The position numbers were made by a program, and so were the translations under genes. Shown piece after piece: positions 24,801 to 35,469 of a stretch of 64,000 nucleotides of DNA. Numbering within the stretch: the stretch's first letter is position 1; the number at the start of each line of letters is the position of its first letter. The notes beneath the pieces were generated by a model. It did no database searches, had not been told where the DNA came from, and saw only the letters and a list, made by a program, of their open reading frames with translations. This stretch comes from Hippopus hippopus (taxonomy: Eukaryota > Mollusca > Bivalvia > Cardiida > Cardiidae). The stretch covers positions 18,379,859 through 18,443,858 of the forward strand of contig OX328099.1 in NCBI GenBank assembly GCA_946811185.2. Direction: 5' to 3'.

Positions 24801-27800
24801 ATCAGCCATTCATAAAAACAGAGTTACTACTCACCACACTATTAATTGTCTCATTTTGTGTACCGTTTTCGAATAAAATATCAGTAATTGCAAAATGTCG
24901 TTGAAAGTTGTAGGTATGTAATAAAAGGAATATTACGTTGTAGTAACTTTCCTAGTGTTTATATTTACTGCAATGAAAAATTTTGACATCACACTCAACC
25001 TGCGGTCTCGCGCAATATCAAACTTTCTCATGCTGCTTGAATTGAATACAAGCACCAGGAAAGTTACTACAAAATAATACTCCATTTGTATTTTGCTAAC
25101 CTCAAGGTCTACGGCCCCTGACTCTCATATTAAAAGACGGAAGCTGCCGAGATTGGCTGAATAGCCTTTACGAAAACATCGATGTTAGACGATATTTACC
25201 GATGAGTTAGTGAGTCAACGGCCCCTAACTCTCATATTAAAAGATGGAAGCTGCCGAGATTGGCTGAATAGCCTTAATGAAAACATCGATGTTTACTAAT
25301 GAGTTAGGGGCCTTAGACCTTAAACTAATGAAGAAATAAAATTAAGTTTTGTGAGTGGGATAGACTTAAATACTGCACTCAAGTGTAGCTGTAGTCAGCC
25401 ATATTATCTCATGAAAACTCTGCATGCAGATCCAAAATCATATCACAGTCTGTATAGTCAGTATGTCCTATTGTGATCTGCGCTGACTGCAAAATTAACT
25501 TAACACTTTACCAAACAATCCCTGGTTTTCACGACCCTGAGAAAGAAGCCTTTTGAAAACATTGAGGGAAAAGGAGAAAATGCTGGTAACCAGCATTTTC
25601 TCCTTTTCCCACAATGTTTTCTACCCGTCCCAAAACAAATGTCAATTTGTGAGTCACTTTAATTTTGTCGTCTGCAAATGCTCCCAATTTGGACCAGTCT
25701 AAAATTTTGTCGTTTGGTAAAGAGTTAACTCTGTACCAAAGAAAACAATTTTAGACTGGTCTATATTGAATGCATTTGCAAACTACACATAAAATGTAGC
25801 TTAACCCATTACCACATAATCCAGAGTTTTAACGGGCCTAGGAGAGAAGACTTTATAAAACATTGTGAGAAAAGGAAAAACCACTTGGTGACCAGCATTT
25901 TCTTCTTTTCCCACACTGTTTTCTAACCTTTTAGAAACAAATCCAGTCATTTAAGCCATATTGAATTTATTGTCTGCACATGCCTTCAATTTGGACAAGC
26001 GTGAAATATTAGTGGCCAAAAACACAATGCAGGTGTTTGAATGCATTTAAATCATATCATTTAATAGTATGGAAAATATTGTGAAGATGACAGTCTGTTA
26101 TTGTGTGGTCAGTCCTAGTGTTAGTTGCTGGCAGAAAAAATGAATTTAAAAATCAGGCTATAAGTAAACAAAGATAGAGTGACCTGGCAGGTTTTAACCT
26201 AGTTTTGAAATTAATTTCTCAACCACTGATTAATACTTGGGTCGACCTTGTCACCTTCACAAAATTTCCATATTTTTATATGGTTCGAGTTAAATTTAAA
26301 TGCACTTGAACACCTGCTTTGTTTACTTGTGGCAGTTATTGTTTCTTTGAATGTCAGGATTGTTTAAACTCATTAACTTTTGCAGATATTTTTTGCATCT
26401 TACCACATACCAGTTTGGAAAACATTATGGGTATAGGAAAAAAAGCACTCTAGAGGCCACATTTTCAGTCAGATACTTATGAAAATTGGTCAGAATGTTT
26501 GTCTCAATGATATCTTGGACAGGATTGAATTGGGTGATGTCGGGTAAAAATGTAGGTCACTGAGCCAAATCTTAGCCTTGTGCCAAACCTTGTGTGCACA
26601 ATATATGCCACATTTTCTGCCTGATACTCATGAAACGTGGTTGGAACATTAATTTTGTTTTGGTGATATCTTAGAAATTGGGCCCTGTTGGTTTTAAAAG
26701 TAGGTCACTTTCACCTGTGTGTTTTACATCATCAAAACCAGGATCTCTTCAGCTTTATTAACTCTGGATAACTTTACTCAGATGAGCACTTTAGGGCTAA
26801 TGGCCCTCTTGTTTTACGAGGTATTGAGGTAATGGGTAGCCTTGGCTCCAGTCTGATAATCTTTTTTTCATATTTATTTTGATGCTACTTTGTCAAAAAT
26901 GACAAATAATAATTACAAAACAGATTAACAATTTTGTTGCAGATCTGTATAGGCAGTGAAAGGAGTCTGCAGTAAAGAGTGATTATTGATTGATTGATTG
27001 ATTGATTGTATGGTGTATAACGCCATTTTCAATATCATTTCAGTTATATCGCGGGGGCCAGTGCACCTATGCATGCTTTCCTGGAGTTTCTTTGAGCAGT
27101 ACTCTGCACAATGTTCTTTCCAAGCCACTGGCTGCTTTCCTATATAACCATCATTGAAAAAATGGTTAGCAGTGACAGCGGAATTAATCCTGTCGCAATG
27201 ACTTTCATCAGTCCTCGGAAAGAAATTGGCCGAGCTGGGAATCGAACCAGGGACCCCCAGTTCTCAAGTCCTGTTCACTACCAACTGAGCTAATGTTGCT
27301 CGGCAGGGAGTGATTAACCCTTTACCACACAATCCCGACTCTTAATGAGCCCGACAGATAAGCCTTTTGAAAATGATGTGAGAAAAGGAGAAAATGCTGG
27401 TAATCAGCATTTCCTCCTTTTTCCACAATGTTTTCTACTCTATGAAGGACAAATTCCATCATTTGGGACACCTTTGTCATCATGCTGTCAGTTTTAACCA
27501 GTCTAAAATTTTGTCGTTTGGTAAAAGAGCTAAAAGATTATCATGGCCTGGACCCTGGCTAGATTAAATGGATAGTTTTAGCATCTTTTCAAAATCTGTT
27601 TCAGGTGTTACAGAGAGCTGTTTACAGAGCAGCACCAAAAAACTTATATCGTCATAAATTCATGGAAAGACTACACTTATATCCTGATGAGGTAGGATGT
27701 CTTCCTCTCATACCATTTTTTAGATCTTTCAGTTGACAAATACCATTACTTTAGTCAAATAAATTTATCAGCGCAAATGCTTTGGCAATAGGCAAGTCTA

Positions 27801-29843
27801 TGAATTTGTCACCTTCTAAAGTGTTAACTTTCTGCATGGTCGGGGCAACATATGGTGCTGTAGTGGACAGTATAAATAAAGCCCCACAGAATGGGCAGCC
27901 TACTCTTGGATTTAGATTGTCCGATATTTTGGGAGATGCTTTGGTCCAAACATGCTAACTCTTTACCAAACAAGAAATTTTTAGACTTGTTCAAGTTGAA
28001 AGCTTTTGCAGACAGTATATCAAATAAGGCTCTACTTAAGGGATTTGTCTTTGATAGGATAGAAAACTTGTGGAAGAACGAGAAAATGCTGGTTACCTTT
28101 TTAAAAACCTTCTCCATCAGGGTCATGAAAACTCGGGGATGTGTGGTAAACGGTTAAAATATGCTGCATGTATCAAAGGTAATTAATTGGGGGTAATTTA
28201 ACTTTTACCATATAATCCCAAGTTTTACTGAACCTGAGGAAGGTTTTTGAAAACATTGTGAGAAAAGTAGAAAATGCTGGTAAGTGGAATTTTTTCCTTT
28301 TCCCAAAATGTTTTCTACCCTTTAAAGACAAGTGTAATCAATTGAGCCACATTTAGTATCCTGCCTGCAATTGTTCTCAATTCGGAAGTCTTAAATTCTG
28401 TGTAAACTTAGGGCATAGTCGGTCTGAATTGTTTAATTCATTTGAAGAAGCTGGGGTAAAGCCACAATTGAAAAATTCTGCACTATTTAATTGGCGTGCT
28501 CAGTTTAAAAAAAAGTATTAAAGATGATCCTTCAGAGAGCAGACATAACATGAAATCCTAGTTAAATGATGTTAACTTCATGGCCTGCTCCGGGTAGCCA
28601 TTATGATCATTTTAAAAGGAGTTGCAGCAACTATGTTTCTGGATCAATCTGTCTGGAACTTTCCCATTTTGTCTGTTATGTCCTAGAATAAACACTGCAT
28701 ATCTCGGGTTTAAGGTGTTAAATCACCTAAGTTCTTCACTACAGTGTCTGTTTTAGGTTTTATTAGAAATGTCTCAATGAGTCTCTATGATGAAATTCTA
28801 ATTATATGAGTACAACATAGATTTCACCAAAGAAATACCGTTTTCAGGGCATGGAATGCCTTCATTTATCTAGACAAGTGTGGTTTCTCCTTTCAGTATG
28901 TACCAGAAGAGATAATGAGCAATGTAAGTGATGTGATAAGACAGATACAGGTGGTTCCCAAAGCATTAGACCAGTACAGCCAAGAGGAAGTGGATGACTT
29001 TCCCAAACTATTTGATTGGTGAGTAGTAGTGCACTGAGGTCTGTTGGTGTGTGTGTGCAAGAACATGCAAAAATTAACCTTTTATGAAATCCTTTATTGA
29101 AAACTACATTTGAGAACATTTTGAGAACAGGAGAAAATGCTGATAACCAACATTTTCCGAAATGTTTTCTTCCCTATCAAAGGCAAATCCCATCATTTGA
29201 GCTACATTTAGTTTGTTGTCTGAGAATGCTGCAAAATGGATATGACTGAAATGTTGTTTCTAAGTGAAGGGTCAAATAGATAACTCTTTGACTGCTGTAC
29301 AAACTGAAACATGCACTCTCCTGCTCTGTATGTGTTGCTGTTACAAACTCATCAGTCACTAAATAAAGCTTTGGGCAAATAAATCTATGGGCAATTGTGT
29401 GATTTTAATGTTTTTTTTTTTCACTTGTTACCTCTCTAAAGTGTCTTTTTGTGGTCTTACAGTTAACACCCTAAAAAACATTGTAATATATGTACGATAC
29501 TAAACCTTTTAAACCCTGATAGAGCTGAACCCAGTTCAAATTGCTTATGCAAACAGTCTAGATAAGATCAGACTGCACAGAACATGCAGTCTGATCTTGG
29601 ATCTACACTGTCTGCTTCTTTTCCAGATATTGTCAGTTTGGAAATTGCAATATATTTGTATTTTTAGTTTTGACTGAGAATGTCCGATTCACAAGTATGG
29701 CCACAAGTCATGTGCTACATATTTGTTTTAGAAGTTAATTTTTAATATTGTGTATTTTAAGGCCTGAAGATCATGTTTTGTTTAAAAGAAAGTCATTAGA
29801 AGAGCAACTGAGAGAAAAAGAAGCTGCATTGAAGAAAAAGTAG
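18870..29843 (+). CDS. MRPL13: MRPL13, mitochondrial large-subunit ribosomal protein uL13m, 7 exons, complete
   Basis: Structural protein of the large subunit of the mitochondrial ribosome. Seven exons give 196 codons with every junction in frame. Recognisable stretches are QWAVMSRTWWLYDAK (residues ~8-22), GRHKPLYHP, SDVGDHVVVINCRKVAL, YKYFHHTG, VLQRAVYRAAPKNLYRHKFM, ERLHLYPDEYVPEEIM and LDQYSQEEVDDFPKLFDWPE, all collinear with animal mL13. The C-terminus runs about 18 residues past the length of the human protein with a lysine/glutamate-rich tail. Nothing suggests a cleavable leader beyond the short MAHNRVK start, which resembles the insect and human starts. It shares its promoter region with PLAA. 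Intron 1 is 3.7 kb; introns hold family A, C and E elements. Confidence 0.96.
19090..19178. repeat. Fold-back, arms ~38 bp
   Basis: AATCTTGTTCCTTACC and GGCATACCTAG at the left, mirrored by CTAGGTATGCC and GGAACAAGATT at the right, with two mismatches. Confidence 0.8.
20085..21290. mobile_element. Possible non-autonomous element with CTACTTGTCC ends
   Basis: CTACTTGTCCATGAACAAGT-like phrases occur near both ends (20120-20200, 21190-21250), with self-complementary blocks between. The class is not decidable. Confidence 0.3.
22195..22268 (+). mobile_element. Helitron-like 3' end fragment
   Basis: Hairpin AGGGCCATCATGGCCCTCTT, the same type that ends the elements at 26.8 and 32.4 kb. Confidence 0.35.
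22637..22760 (+). CDS. MRPL13: MRPL13 exon 2
   Basis: Acceptor ATTTACAG, donor GTAAGT. Encodes QWAVMSRTWWLYDAKFQCAF and MYLEGRHKPLYHPV. Confidence 0.95.
22870..23086 (-). mobile_element. Family A copy
   Basis: Complete, TTAA at both borders, near-perfect stem. Confidence 0.85.
23275..23385 (+). mobile_element. Family D fragment
   Basis: CAGCCAATCAAAAGTTGTAT followed by GAATGTTCTAAGAATGGTTG and GTGAATACGGA; the other arm is missing. Confidence 0.6.
23490..23605 (+). mobile_element. Decayed SINE before MRPL13 exon 3
   Basis: GTTCGAGCACC, TGCCCTTGGGCAAGA and GGCCTAATACT align in order with the intact SINE at 30.8 kb. The T tract of the exon 3 acceptor follows directly. Confidence 0.6.
23625..23718 (+). 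CDS. MRPL13: MRPL13 exon 3
   Basis: Acceptor after a 16-T tract (CACTTTTAG). Encodes SDVGDHVVVINCRKVALAED, then LWRTYKYFHHTG. A decayed SINE ends just upstream of the T tract. Confidence 0.95.
23845..23900 (+). repeat. Family C fragment
   Basis: GTGCAGTCTGATCTTGATCT and a decayed flank. Confidence 0.45.
23902..24122 (+). mobile_element. Family A copy
   Basis: Complete; stem centre GATAACCAGC; right end decayed to GGGGTAAAACTG. Confidence 0.82.
24188..24248 (+). CDS. MRPL13: MRPL13 exon 4
   Basis: Short 61-bp exon encoding YKKGASEMSAWRLHDADPVQ. Acceptor CTGTAG, donor GTAGGT. Confidence 0.92.
24908..25090. mobile_element. Inverted-repeat element
   Basis: GTAGTAACTTTCCTAGTG at the left and ACCAGGAAAGTTACTAC at the right, with AATA/TATT flanks. 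Confidence 0.6.
25104..25323. mobile_element. Inverted-repeat element with internal 107-bp tandem duplication
   Basis: Ends AAGGTCTACGGCCCCTGACT and, inverted, GTTAGGGGCCTTAGACCTT. Inside, the block starting ACGGCCCCT at 25111 recurs at 25218 with few changes. Confidence 0.72.
25500..25728 (+). mobile_element. Family A copy, near consensus
   Basis: 229 bp including TTAA at both borders (25500-25503, 25725-25728). Palindrome almost perfect. A good reference copy. Confidence 0.92.
25725..25804 (-). mobile_element. Family A fragment sandwiched between two copies
   Basis: Right arm only (CAATTTTAGACTGGTCTATA), TTAA on both sides, each shared with a neighbour. Confidence 0.75.
25801..26020 (+). 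mobile_element. Family A copy
   Basis: Starts TTAACCCATTACCACATAAT; right end decayed. Third member of a run of three sharing TTAA borders. Confidence 0.8.
26103..26350. repeat. Dispersed repeat G, copy 1
   Basis: Shares GTCTCTGGCAGAAAAAA-like and GATAGAGTGACCTGGCA-like blocks, in order, with 43052-43310. Not classified. Confidence 0.55.
26395..26815 (+). mobile_element. Helitron-like non-autonomous element with internal repeats
   Basis: Two imperfect ~170-bp units (GCCACATTTTC...GATACTCATGAAA, GATATCTT, TAGGTCACT), ending in hairpin AGGGCTAATGGCCCT then CTTGT. Same family, opposite reading, as 31668-32390. Confidence 0.45.
26978..27306 (-). mobile_element. Full-length tRNA-derived SINE with target-site duplication
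   Basis: GAGTGATTA flanks both sides. (GATT)n tail at the left, head at the right with B-box GGTTCGATTCC on minus. Inserted directly beside a family A copy. Confidence 0.88.
27313..27532 (+). mobile_element. Family A copy
   Basis: Complete, TTAACCCTTTACCACACAAT left end; the left TTAA overlaps the neighbouring SINE's duplication. Confidence 0.85.
27605..27691 (+). CDS. MRPL13: MRPL13 exon 5
   Basis: 29 codons, phase 0 at both ends: VLQRAVYRAAPKNLYRHKFM then ERLHLYPDE, the most conserved block of the family. Confidence 0.95.
27725..27830 (+). mobile_element. Family A right-arm fragment
   Basis: GCGCAAATGCTTTGGCAATA...GGCAAGTCTATGAATTTGTC, ending GTGTTAAC. Confidence 0.55.
27955..28157 (-). 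mobile_element. Family A copy, half of stem lost
   Basis: Both ends intact with TTAA; second stem arm missing after AATGCTGGTTACC. Confidence 0.78.
28197..28405 (+). mobile_element. Family A copy
   Basis: Diverged; left TTAA present, right end decayed. Confidence 0.72.
28897..29018 (+). CDS. MRPL13: MRPL13 exon 6
   Basis: YVPEEIMSNVSDVIRQIQVV, then PKALDQYSQEEVDDFPKLFD. Acceptor CTTTCAG, donor GTGAGT. Confidence 0.95.
29072..29275 (+). mobile_element. Family A copy
   Basis: Left stem arm intact, return arm shortened (CAACATTTTCCGAAATG). Confidence 0.72.
29510..29690 (+). mobile_element. Family C element
   Basis: AGATCAGACTGCACAGAACA and its return GCAGTCTGATCTTGGATC make a clear palindrome; about 70 bp before MRPL13's last exon. 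Confidence 0.72.
29762..29843 (+). CDS. MRPL13: MRPL13 exon 7 and stop
   Basis: Begins PEDHVLFKRKS and ends in a charged tail (EAALKKK) before TAG at 29841-29843. A family C palindrome sits about 70 bp upstream in the intron. Confidence 0.93.
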
Positions 29844-30039
29844 AACAGAGGGCAGCAAACACAGTTTTTGGGTTTTTTTGCATGATAAATCTACTACATA
29901 TCTTCATTTAATGAACACGTGGAAAAAGAACTGGAGTTTTCACTGACATGAAAACCTTAAAAAGCCTGTAAAGTGAGAGCTCAACAGTGATAAATATAAG
30001 TTGTTGTTCTATCTGTTAATGTAGCAACACTGATAGTGC

Positions 30040-30240
30040 CTTTCATATCTATAGTCACCTTTGGGACCAGTATAGGTCAAGATCAGACGACACAGAATGT
30101 GCAGTGTGATCTTTGATCGAAACTGTCAGCTTGGTATAGACATTCTGAATGAAATCAACCTTGAAATTTTGGTTATTTTCAGTCTTATTTCTAGACTGAA
30201 AATGTCTGGTGGGTTTATTATGTGATCTAAGAGTTTAAGT
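30040..30240 (+). mobile_element. Family C element
   Basis: GGTCAAGATCAGACGACACA, GCAGTGTGATCTTTGATC and the side arm TTATTTCTAGACTGAAAATG. Confidence 0.68.
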
Positions 30241-30431
30241 GTTAGTGCAACAAAGTTTTTGATTAAAAAGACATGAGTACTTGTTTTTTACCATGTGAAG
30301 AATTACTGACTGGTTTTAGTGTGAGAAAACCTGAAAGGAAAGAGTGATTGTTTGATCTAGATTTGTGTGTTTCTGTCTCTTTCTGGTCAAAACTAACTGC
30401 AAAAGATACCTATGTCGCCCAGTGGTGAAAT

Positions 30432-30633
30432 ATCCTCAACCAAACAACGCCAACTTTTAATGACCCTCTGACAGTAAAAAGACTTTTGAAAACATTGAAA
30501 ATTTTCTCCTATTCTTACAATGTTTTCTAACCTTTCATAGACAAATCCCACCATTCAAGTCACATCTGATTTGTCACCAGGAATTGCTTTAAATTTTGGC
30601 AAGTCTAAGCTTTGTTGTTTGGTTAAGAGTTAA
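30432..30633 (+). mobile_element. Family A copy, stem centre deleted
   Basis: Ends and right arm are normal; AACATTGAAAATTTTCTCC shows loss of most of the palindrome. Confidence 0.75.
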
Positions 30634-30762
30634 TGGCCAAGCATTGAACACAAAAGTGTGATTTCACATATTTTTCATTCTTTTTATATGAATAAGTACT
30701 TGTAGACAGTATTTGCTGCATTTATAGCAAACAGCAAAACAAGGAGTATTATCTTTGCTGCC

Positions 30763-31000
30763 GGGGTCCTACATGGCTCAGTGGTAAAGTGTGGGGCTTG
30801 TAACTTTGAAGCCCAGGGTTTGAGCCCCTTGGAACTGATCCTTTGGGTTTTTCATTGGAGTGTCCATGGGCAAGACACTTCAGAGCCCTAGCCTAATACT
30901 GGTGAAACCCGGGAAATACATGAATATGTGAGCTGTCGCTGTGATATGACTGAAATAATATTGAAAGTGGCGTAAAACACCATTCATTTGTATAATTGTT
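30763..31000 (+). mobile_element. tRNA-derived SINE, GGGGTCC-head family, with target-site duplication
   Basis: TATCTTTGCTGCC at 30750-30762 and 31001-31013. Head TGGCTCAGTGGTAAAGTGT and GGTTTGAGCCC; body GGGCAAGACACTTCAGAGCC; tail GAAAGTGGCGTAAAACACC. Confidence 0.9.
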
Positions 31001-31039
31001 TATCTTTGCTGCCATTGTAGCATTTATGAAAATAAAATT

Positions 31040-31255
31040 TAAACCTTAAAGCACCCGTCACAACTGTAGTTGCCTTTATGGCCAGTGTAGATGAAGATCA
31101 GACTGAACAAAACATGCAGCCTGATCTTTGATCTAAACTGTGCGCTTTGCTGAAACACTGTAGACTAGAGTTACCTTGAAATTGTGATTATTTGGATCTT
31201 ATTTCTATACTGAAAATACCTTTTTGGTTTATTTGGTGCTTTGAGGGTTGATTGC
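31040..31255 (+). mobile_element. Family C element
   Basis: GTAGATGAAGATCAGACTGA, GCAGCCTGATCTTTGATC and side arm TTATTTCTATACTGAAAATA. Confidence 0.68.
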
Positions 31256-31667
31256 AAGTACAAGTTTAATGAATTTGACAGTTTGGAGAGGTATGGACAG
31301 GAAGGGGGAGTAATGATAAAGCTTATCAGACAAAATACAAATTCATATTTATTATTAAATGTGCTATATTATTGAAGTGATTTTGCAAATATTCTAGTTA
31401 AATATAAGAACAAAATAAAAAACAGGTCTTCATGTATGTACACTGCATGAAGACATCTTATTCACATTTCTTGAAGGTCTTTCCTGCACTTATGAAATAA
31501 AGTATGACAAAAAACGAAAAAAGATGGAATTGTTATTCTTCATTCAGAATATCACTAGCATTTCTTTAGTGCAATACATAAAAATCTTGCTCTTTCAATG
31601 AAGGAAACTCTTTATCACCTTAGCTTTCTACCATACAGCCTGTTATCGGTTCTTCTGATAGGGCATC

Positions 31668-32390
31668 ATCACAAGAGGGCCATTGGCACTGAAGCGCTCG
31701 CCTGAGTAAAGTCATGCAGAATTGATAAAGTTGAAGAGCTCCTAGTTGTGATGATGTAAAACATGTGTTTTGATCTCTTGAGTGGATACAAAGTTTTTCT
31801 AAGGTTTTTGCAGTGATCCTTTTTTCACCCTACATGACCTAATATCAAACTTGTAGAAAGTATAATCTAGACTAACATTCTGACAAACTTTCATGAGTAT
31901 TTGATAGAAAGTGTGGTCTCCAGAGTGCACACAAGGTTTTTCTTAGGTTTGTCCCAGTGACCTACCTTTTGACTCAACTTGAACGAATTTCAATCTTATC
32001 CAAGATATCAAAAATCAAACATTCTGACCAACATTCATGAGTATCCAATCGAAAATTGGGCATCAAGAGCATACACAAAGTTTCTCATAGGTTTGTCTCA
32101 GTGACCTACTTATTGACAACATGTGACCCAATTTCAATTATGTCTGTGATATTATCAAGACAAACAGTCTGGCCAATTGTCATAATGACTGAAAATGTGG
32201 CCTTAAGAGTGCACACAAGTGACCTACTTTTTGACCCACAATGATCCAATTTCAGAATTGTCTGCGATATCAAGACAAACATTCTGACTAACGAGTTTCA
32301 TTTGGAAAATGTGGCCTCTGGTGTGTACACAATGCTTCTCTGAGATTTGTCCCAGAGCTTTAGGGCCAATGGCCCTCTAGTTTCCCTTTA
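31668..32390 (+). mobile_element. Helitron-like non-autonomous element with internal tandem repeats
   Basis: Begins ACAAGAGGGCCATTGGCAC and ends hairpin AGGGCCAATGGCCCT followed by CTAG. Inside, ~120-bp imperfect units repeat ACATTCTGAC, TCATGAGTA and GTCCCAGTGACCTAC. Replication class is inferred from end structure only. Confidence 0.5.
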
Positions 32391-32498
32391 GGTGTTGATA
32401 ATGTCTTATCAAAAAGCCATGAAATTACTTAAATGAAGTCATCAGAAAGTGCTTCTTCAACAATAAATTTGTCCTTGAGAGCAACTAACTCAGCTGAC

Positions 32499-32710
32499 TT
32501 ACCAAATGGTAAAATTATAGACTTGTCCAAATTGAAAGCATTTGCAGACAACAAATGTGTATCAAAGGATGGAATTTGTTGCGGAAAGGATAGATAACAT
32601 TGTGTAAAAGGGAGAAAATGCTTGTAACAAACATTTTCTTTTCCTACAATGTTTTCAAAAGCCTTTTTTCTTAGCGATGTTACAACATGGAATTGTGTAG
32701 TAAGAGGTTA
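32499..32710 (-). mobile_element. Family A copy
   Basis: Complete inverted copy with good right arm (AAATTGAAAGCATTTGCAGA). Confidence 0.8.
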
Positions 32711-32970
32711 AAGAAAGAACATAATGATATGCATAATGTTACAAATTATAACTACATGTAGAGTAGTTCTCTAACCTCTTTTGCATAGGATTGTCAGATT
32801 ATAATGATTCAAGCCATATAAACTGCATATTGATTGTTCAAAAAGTACATGAAATGACAGTGTCTGTACCAATCCCTGGAATGCCATTTATGATGTAAAA
32901 ATAAAATTAAAGAATGAAAAAATACAGTAAAATCTCTCTCAATGGCCATCTTTATTAAGCAAGCCTCCTG

Positions 32971-33174
32971 TACTCTTTATCAAAGACTTTAGACTAGTCC
33001 AAACTGAAAGCATTTGCAGACAAGGACATAAGGTGACTCAAAAATTGAATTTTTTGGGCAAGGATAGAAAACATTATTGGAATTGTTACCAGGATTTTCT
33101 CCTTTTCTCACAATATTTTCAAAAACTTTCTTTCTCTGTGTTGTTAAAAGTTGGGATTATGTGGTAAAGGCTTA
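32971..33174 (-). mobile_element. Family A copy, first stem arm shortened
   Basis: Both ends recognisable; right-end ACTCTTTATCAAAGAC, left-end GTGGTAAAGGCTTAA. Confidence 0.76.
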
Positions 33175-33439
33175 AGCAAGCTTATACCGAGTTCCCAAAA
33201 CAGACAGGTATGCTGAAATGTACCCGTGTTAAGCAAGCATCTGTCCTAAGCAAGCACATTTTGAGTGTCCCTTTGGTGCATGCTTAATACAAATAGGATT
33301 GTATAACAAGTAAACACGATAATTGTGATATTTGATTACCAATACTGGCCGTGTTAATGAAAACATATACACAATAGTATGTATACAGTGTAATAATATG
33401 AAAAAGGCAAAGCCTCAATACGAGCGACGTGAATGATTT

Positions 33440-33885
33440 GTGATACAAATATCTATTAATTCGAATGACGAGGTAGATTCTAGATCTTGAAATCAAAGGG
33501 TTTTGAGTTCGAATTCCGGCTTTGCCAAAACTAATATTGACGGTTGTCAAAAGTAGAAAGCATTTTTCTTCCGTAGATTTATACATGTGAAATAGGGCGA
33601 ACTGTCCCCGATTTCCTTAACAAAAGAAAAAACAGTTCTTGGACAATTTCGTTAATTTATGTCCAGAAAAATAACTTAGAATGATCATTGGTTCACACCA
33701 TTTTACCATTTTACAGGAACATTTCCTCACTGCATGTAGACCTAGATCCATATAAGACAGACTTTGATTTTTACGAGGAATCGGTCAGTAGCTTGGGAAG
33801 AATATTTAGCAGAGTACTGGTAAAAGGAACTTCAGGAACGCATGGTGGGTGCACTTGCTGCCGCAATGTATATACACACAAAAGG
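33440..33885 (+). mobile_element. Decayed SINE pieces
   Basis: A B-box-like GAGTTCGAATTCC at ~33507, and a separate body fragment at ~33785-33885 (GTACTGGTAAAAGGAACTTC, GGTGGGTGCACTTGC). The 33.2-33.8 kb stretch has no other feature. Confidence 0.45.
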
Positions 33886-33924
33886 AAAAATAAAACAAAC
33901 AAAAACAGAATCTTTCTTTTATTT

Positions 33925-34160
33925 CTTCGTTAGTGCACAGGTCTACCCATGTTTTACCTGGACTTTCTTTAAAATCAGAGTGTGTAGATTGCTAAAATAA
34001 GGTTATAGATCTATGTAGCTTTCCCTTTTCATCCCATCTGCTTTCCTATACGTCCATCATTGAAACAGTGATCAGTGCAGAGACAGGAATGAATTGTCTC
34101 GCAATGACTAGATCTAGATCTATCATCAATCCTAGGAAAGAAATTTGCCGAGTTATTGGA
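33925..34160 (-). mobile_element. Decayed SINE
   Basis: CTACCCATGTTTTACCTGGA, CATCATTGAAACAGTGATCA and TCATCAATCCTAGGAAAG keep the body order; the tRNA head is lost. Confidence 0.55.
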
Positions 34161-34244
34161 TAGATATTCAACTTAGATCTATGGCAAAAAAAACCCGCCA
34201 AACTTTGAGATCTATCAACAAGCTTTTGTAACATTAAACAAATT

Positions 34245-34490
34245 ATATCTGAGCCATGTTACGATAAAAGAGGGTTTAATGCATGATACCAAGCAAGTCA
34301 TCACATAATTATACATCCATATTGTATGATAACTGACTGAATCAAAAGGCATGCATACTGGCTCTTTGGCATGCAGAATGCTGAAAAATAGATCTAGCAA
34401 AGAGTTTTGATCCGGGTCAGCTTGCGCGGATGGGTCGATAGTTTTTGCAGATGCATTAAGCCCCCTTTTTACAGATCATAAATCCTGCTT
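34245..34490. mobile_element. Family B element
   Basis: GAGCCATGTTACGATAAAAG left end, AAGCAAGTCATCACATAATT side arm, core GGTCAGCTTGCGCGGATGGG with the return arm mostly lost. Confidence 0.68.
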
Positions 34491-35469
34491 TCTCTGATAA
34501 TGGTATTTTGAAACAGTCAAAAAACTAGTTTAGTCATGATTTCTTTGACACAATGTTTTCCGTGAAAAAACGGCTCGTGCATGACGTAAGAATAGTATGA
34601 TTAATGACGTCAATATTTGCAAGCATAGATCATTGCGTATGTTTATACACAAAAAGACGTTTAATACGCTGAAAGTAAGTAAGAAATTAGGTAATCTGTA
34701 CTCATTAAACTGATTATGATTTTTAAGTAGTCATTCGGTCGGTAGATAATTATTGTCATTTTTGACCAATCAGGTACTTGTGCGAAAGATTGTCATACGT
34801 GTGACGCTGTATGACTAACCGGAAGACACTCAATTTTTAGTCATCCCTATTTAGATTTAGACTAAAACTCGGAACAAAGTCGGAATTTTATTTTTAAAAA
34901 TCTAGAACGGTGTTACCGCAAAACGAGCATCACTCGTTATAATTATGATAAAAAAAAACATTGAGCACTTATTGATATTTCATCGATAATTCACCTGTTT
35001 CACCCCTCTTTGAATGTCGACTGATCCAGGTGAATATCAGATTTATCACATTCAGTTTATACATCTTACAATGCATGTACACACGTGACCACAACATATA
35101 TAAGCCCATTTTTTTTTTCAGTCCTGATGCTAGAGCTAAACAATTACACAAAATCACAATTTTTAGATGTAGCAAGATCTAGACTTCTAAATTTAAAAAA
35201 AAAAATTAAAAAACTTTAGTATCAAAAAACTTTGCACATTATACATTAAAAGTTTGTTCTGATGTAAGACTGATATGTACATGTATATTTCACATGCCTG
35301 AACACCAAATTAATGGTTTTCTTATGTGGCAAAGCCACTAACGAAAAAATTATAGTGTTCATGTTTGAAATCAAATTTTCAAACAACTTTTCTACTTCTT
35401 TTATGCTAAAAACAGACAAAATATTAAGTTTTATTCCACTGACCCAATGTTCATTTGAAAAGCAATAAG
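34491..35469. other. Unassigned AT-rich DNA
   Basis: No exon, repeat core or RNA gene recognised. Confidence 0.4.
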
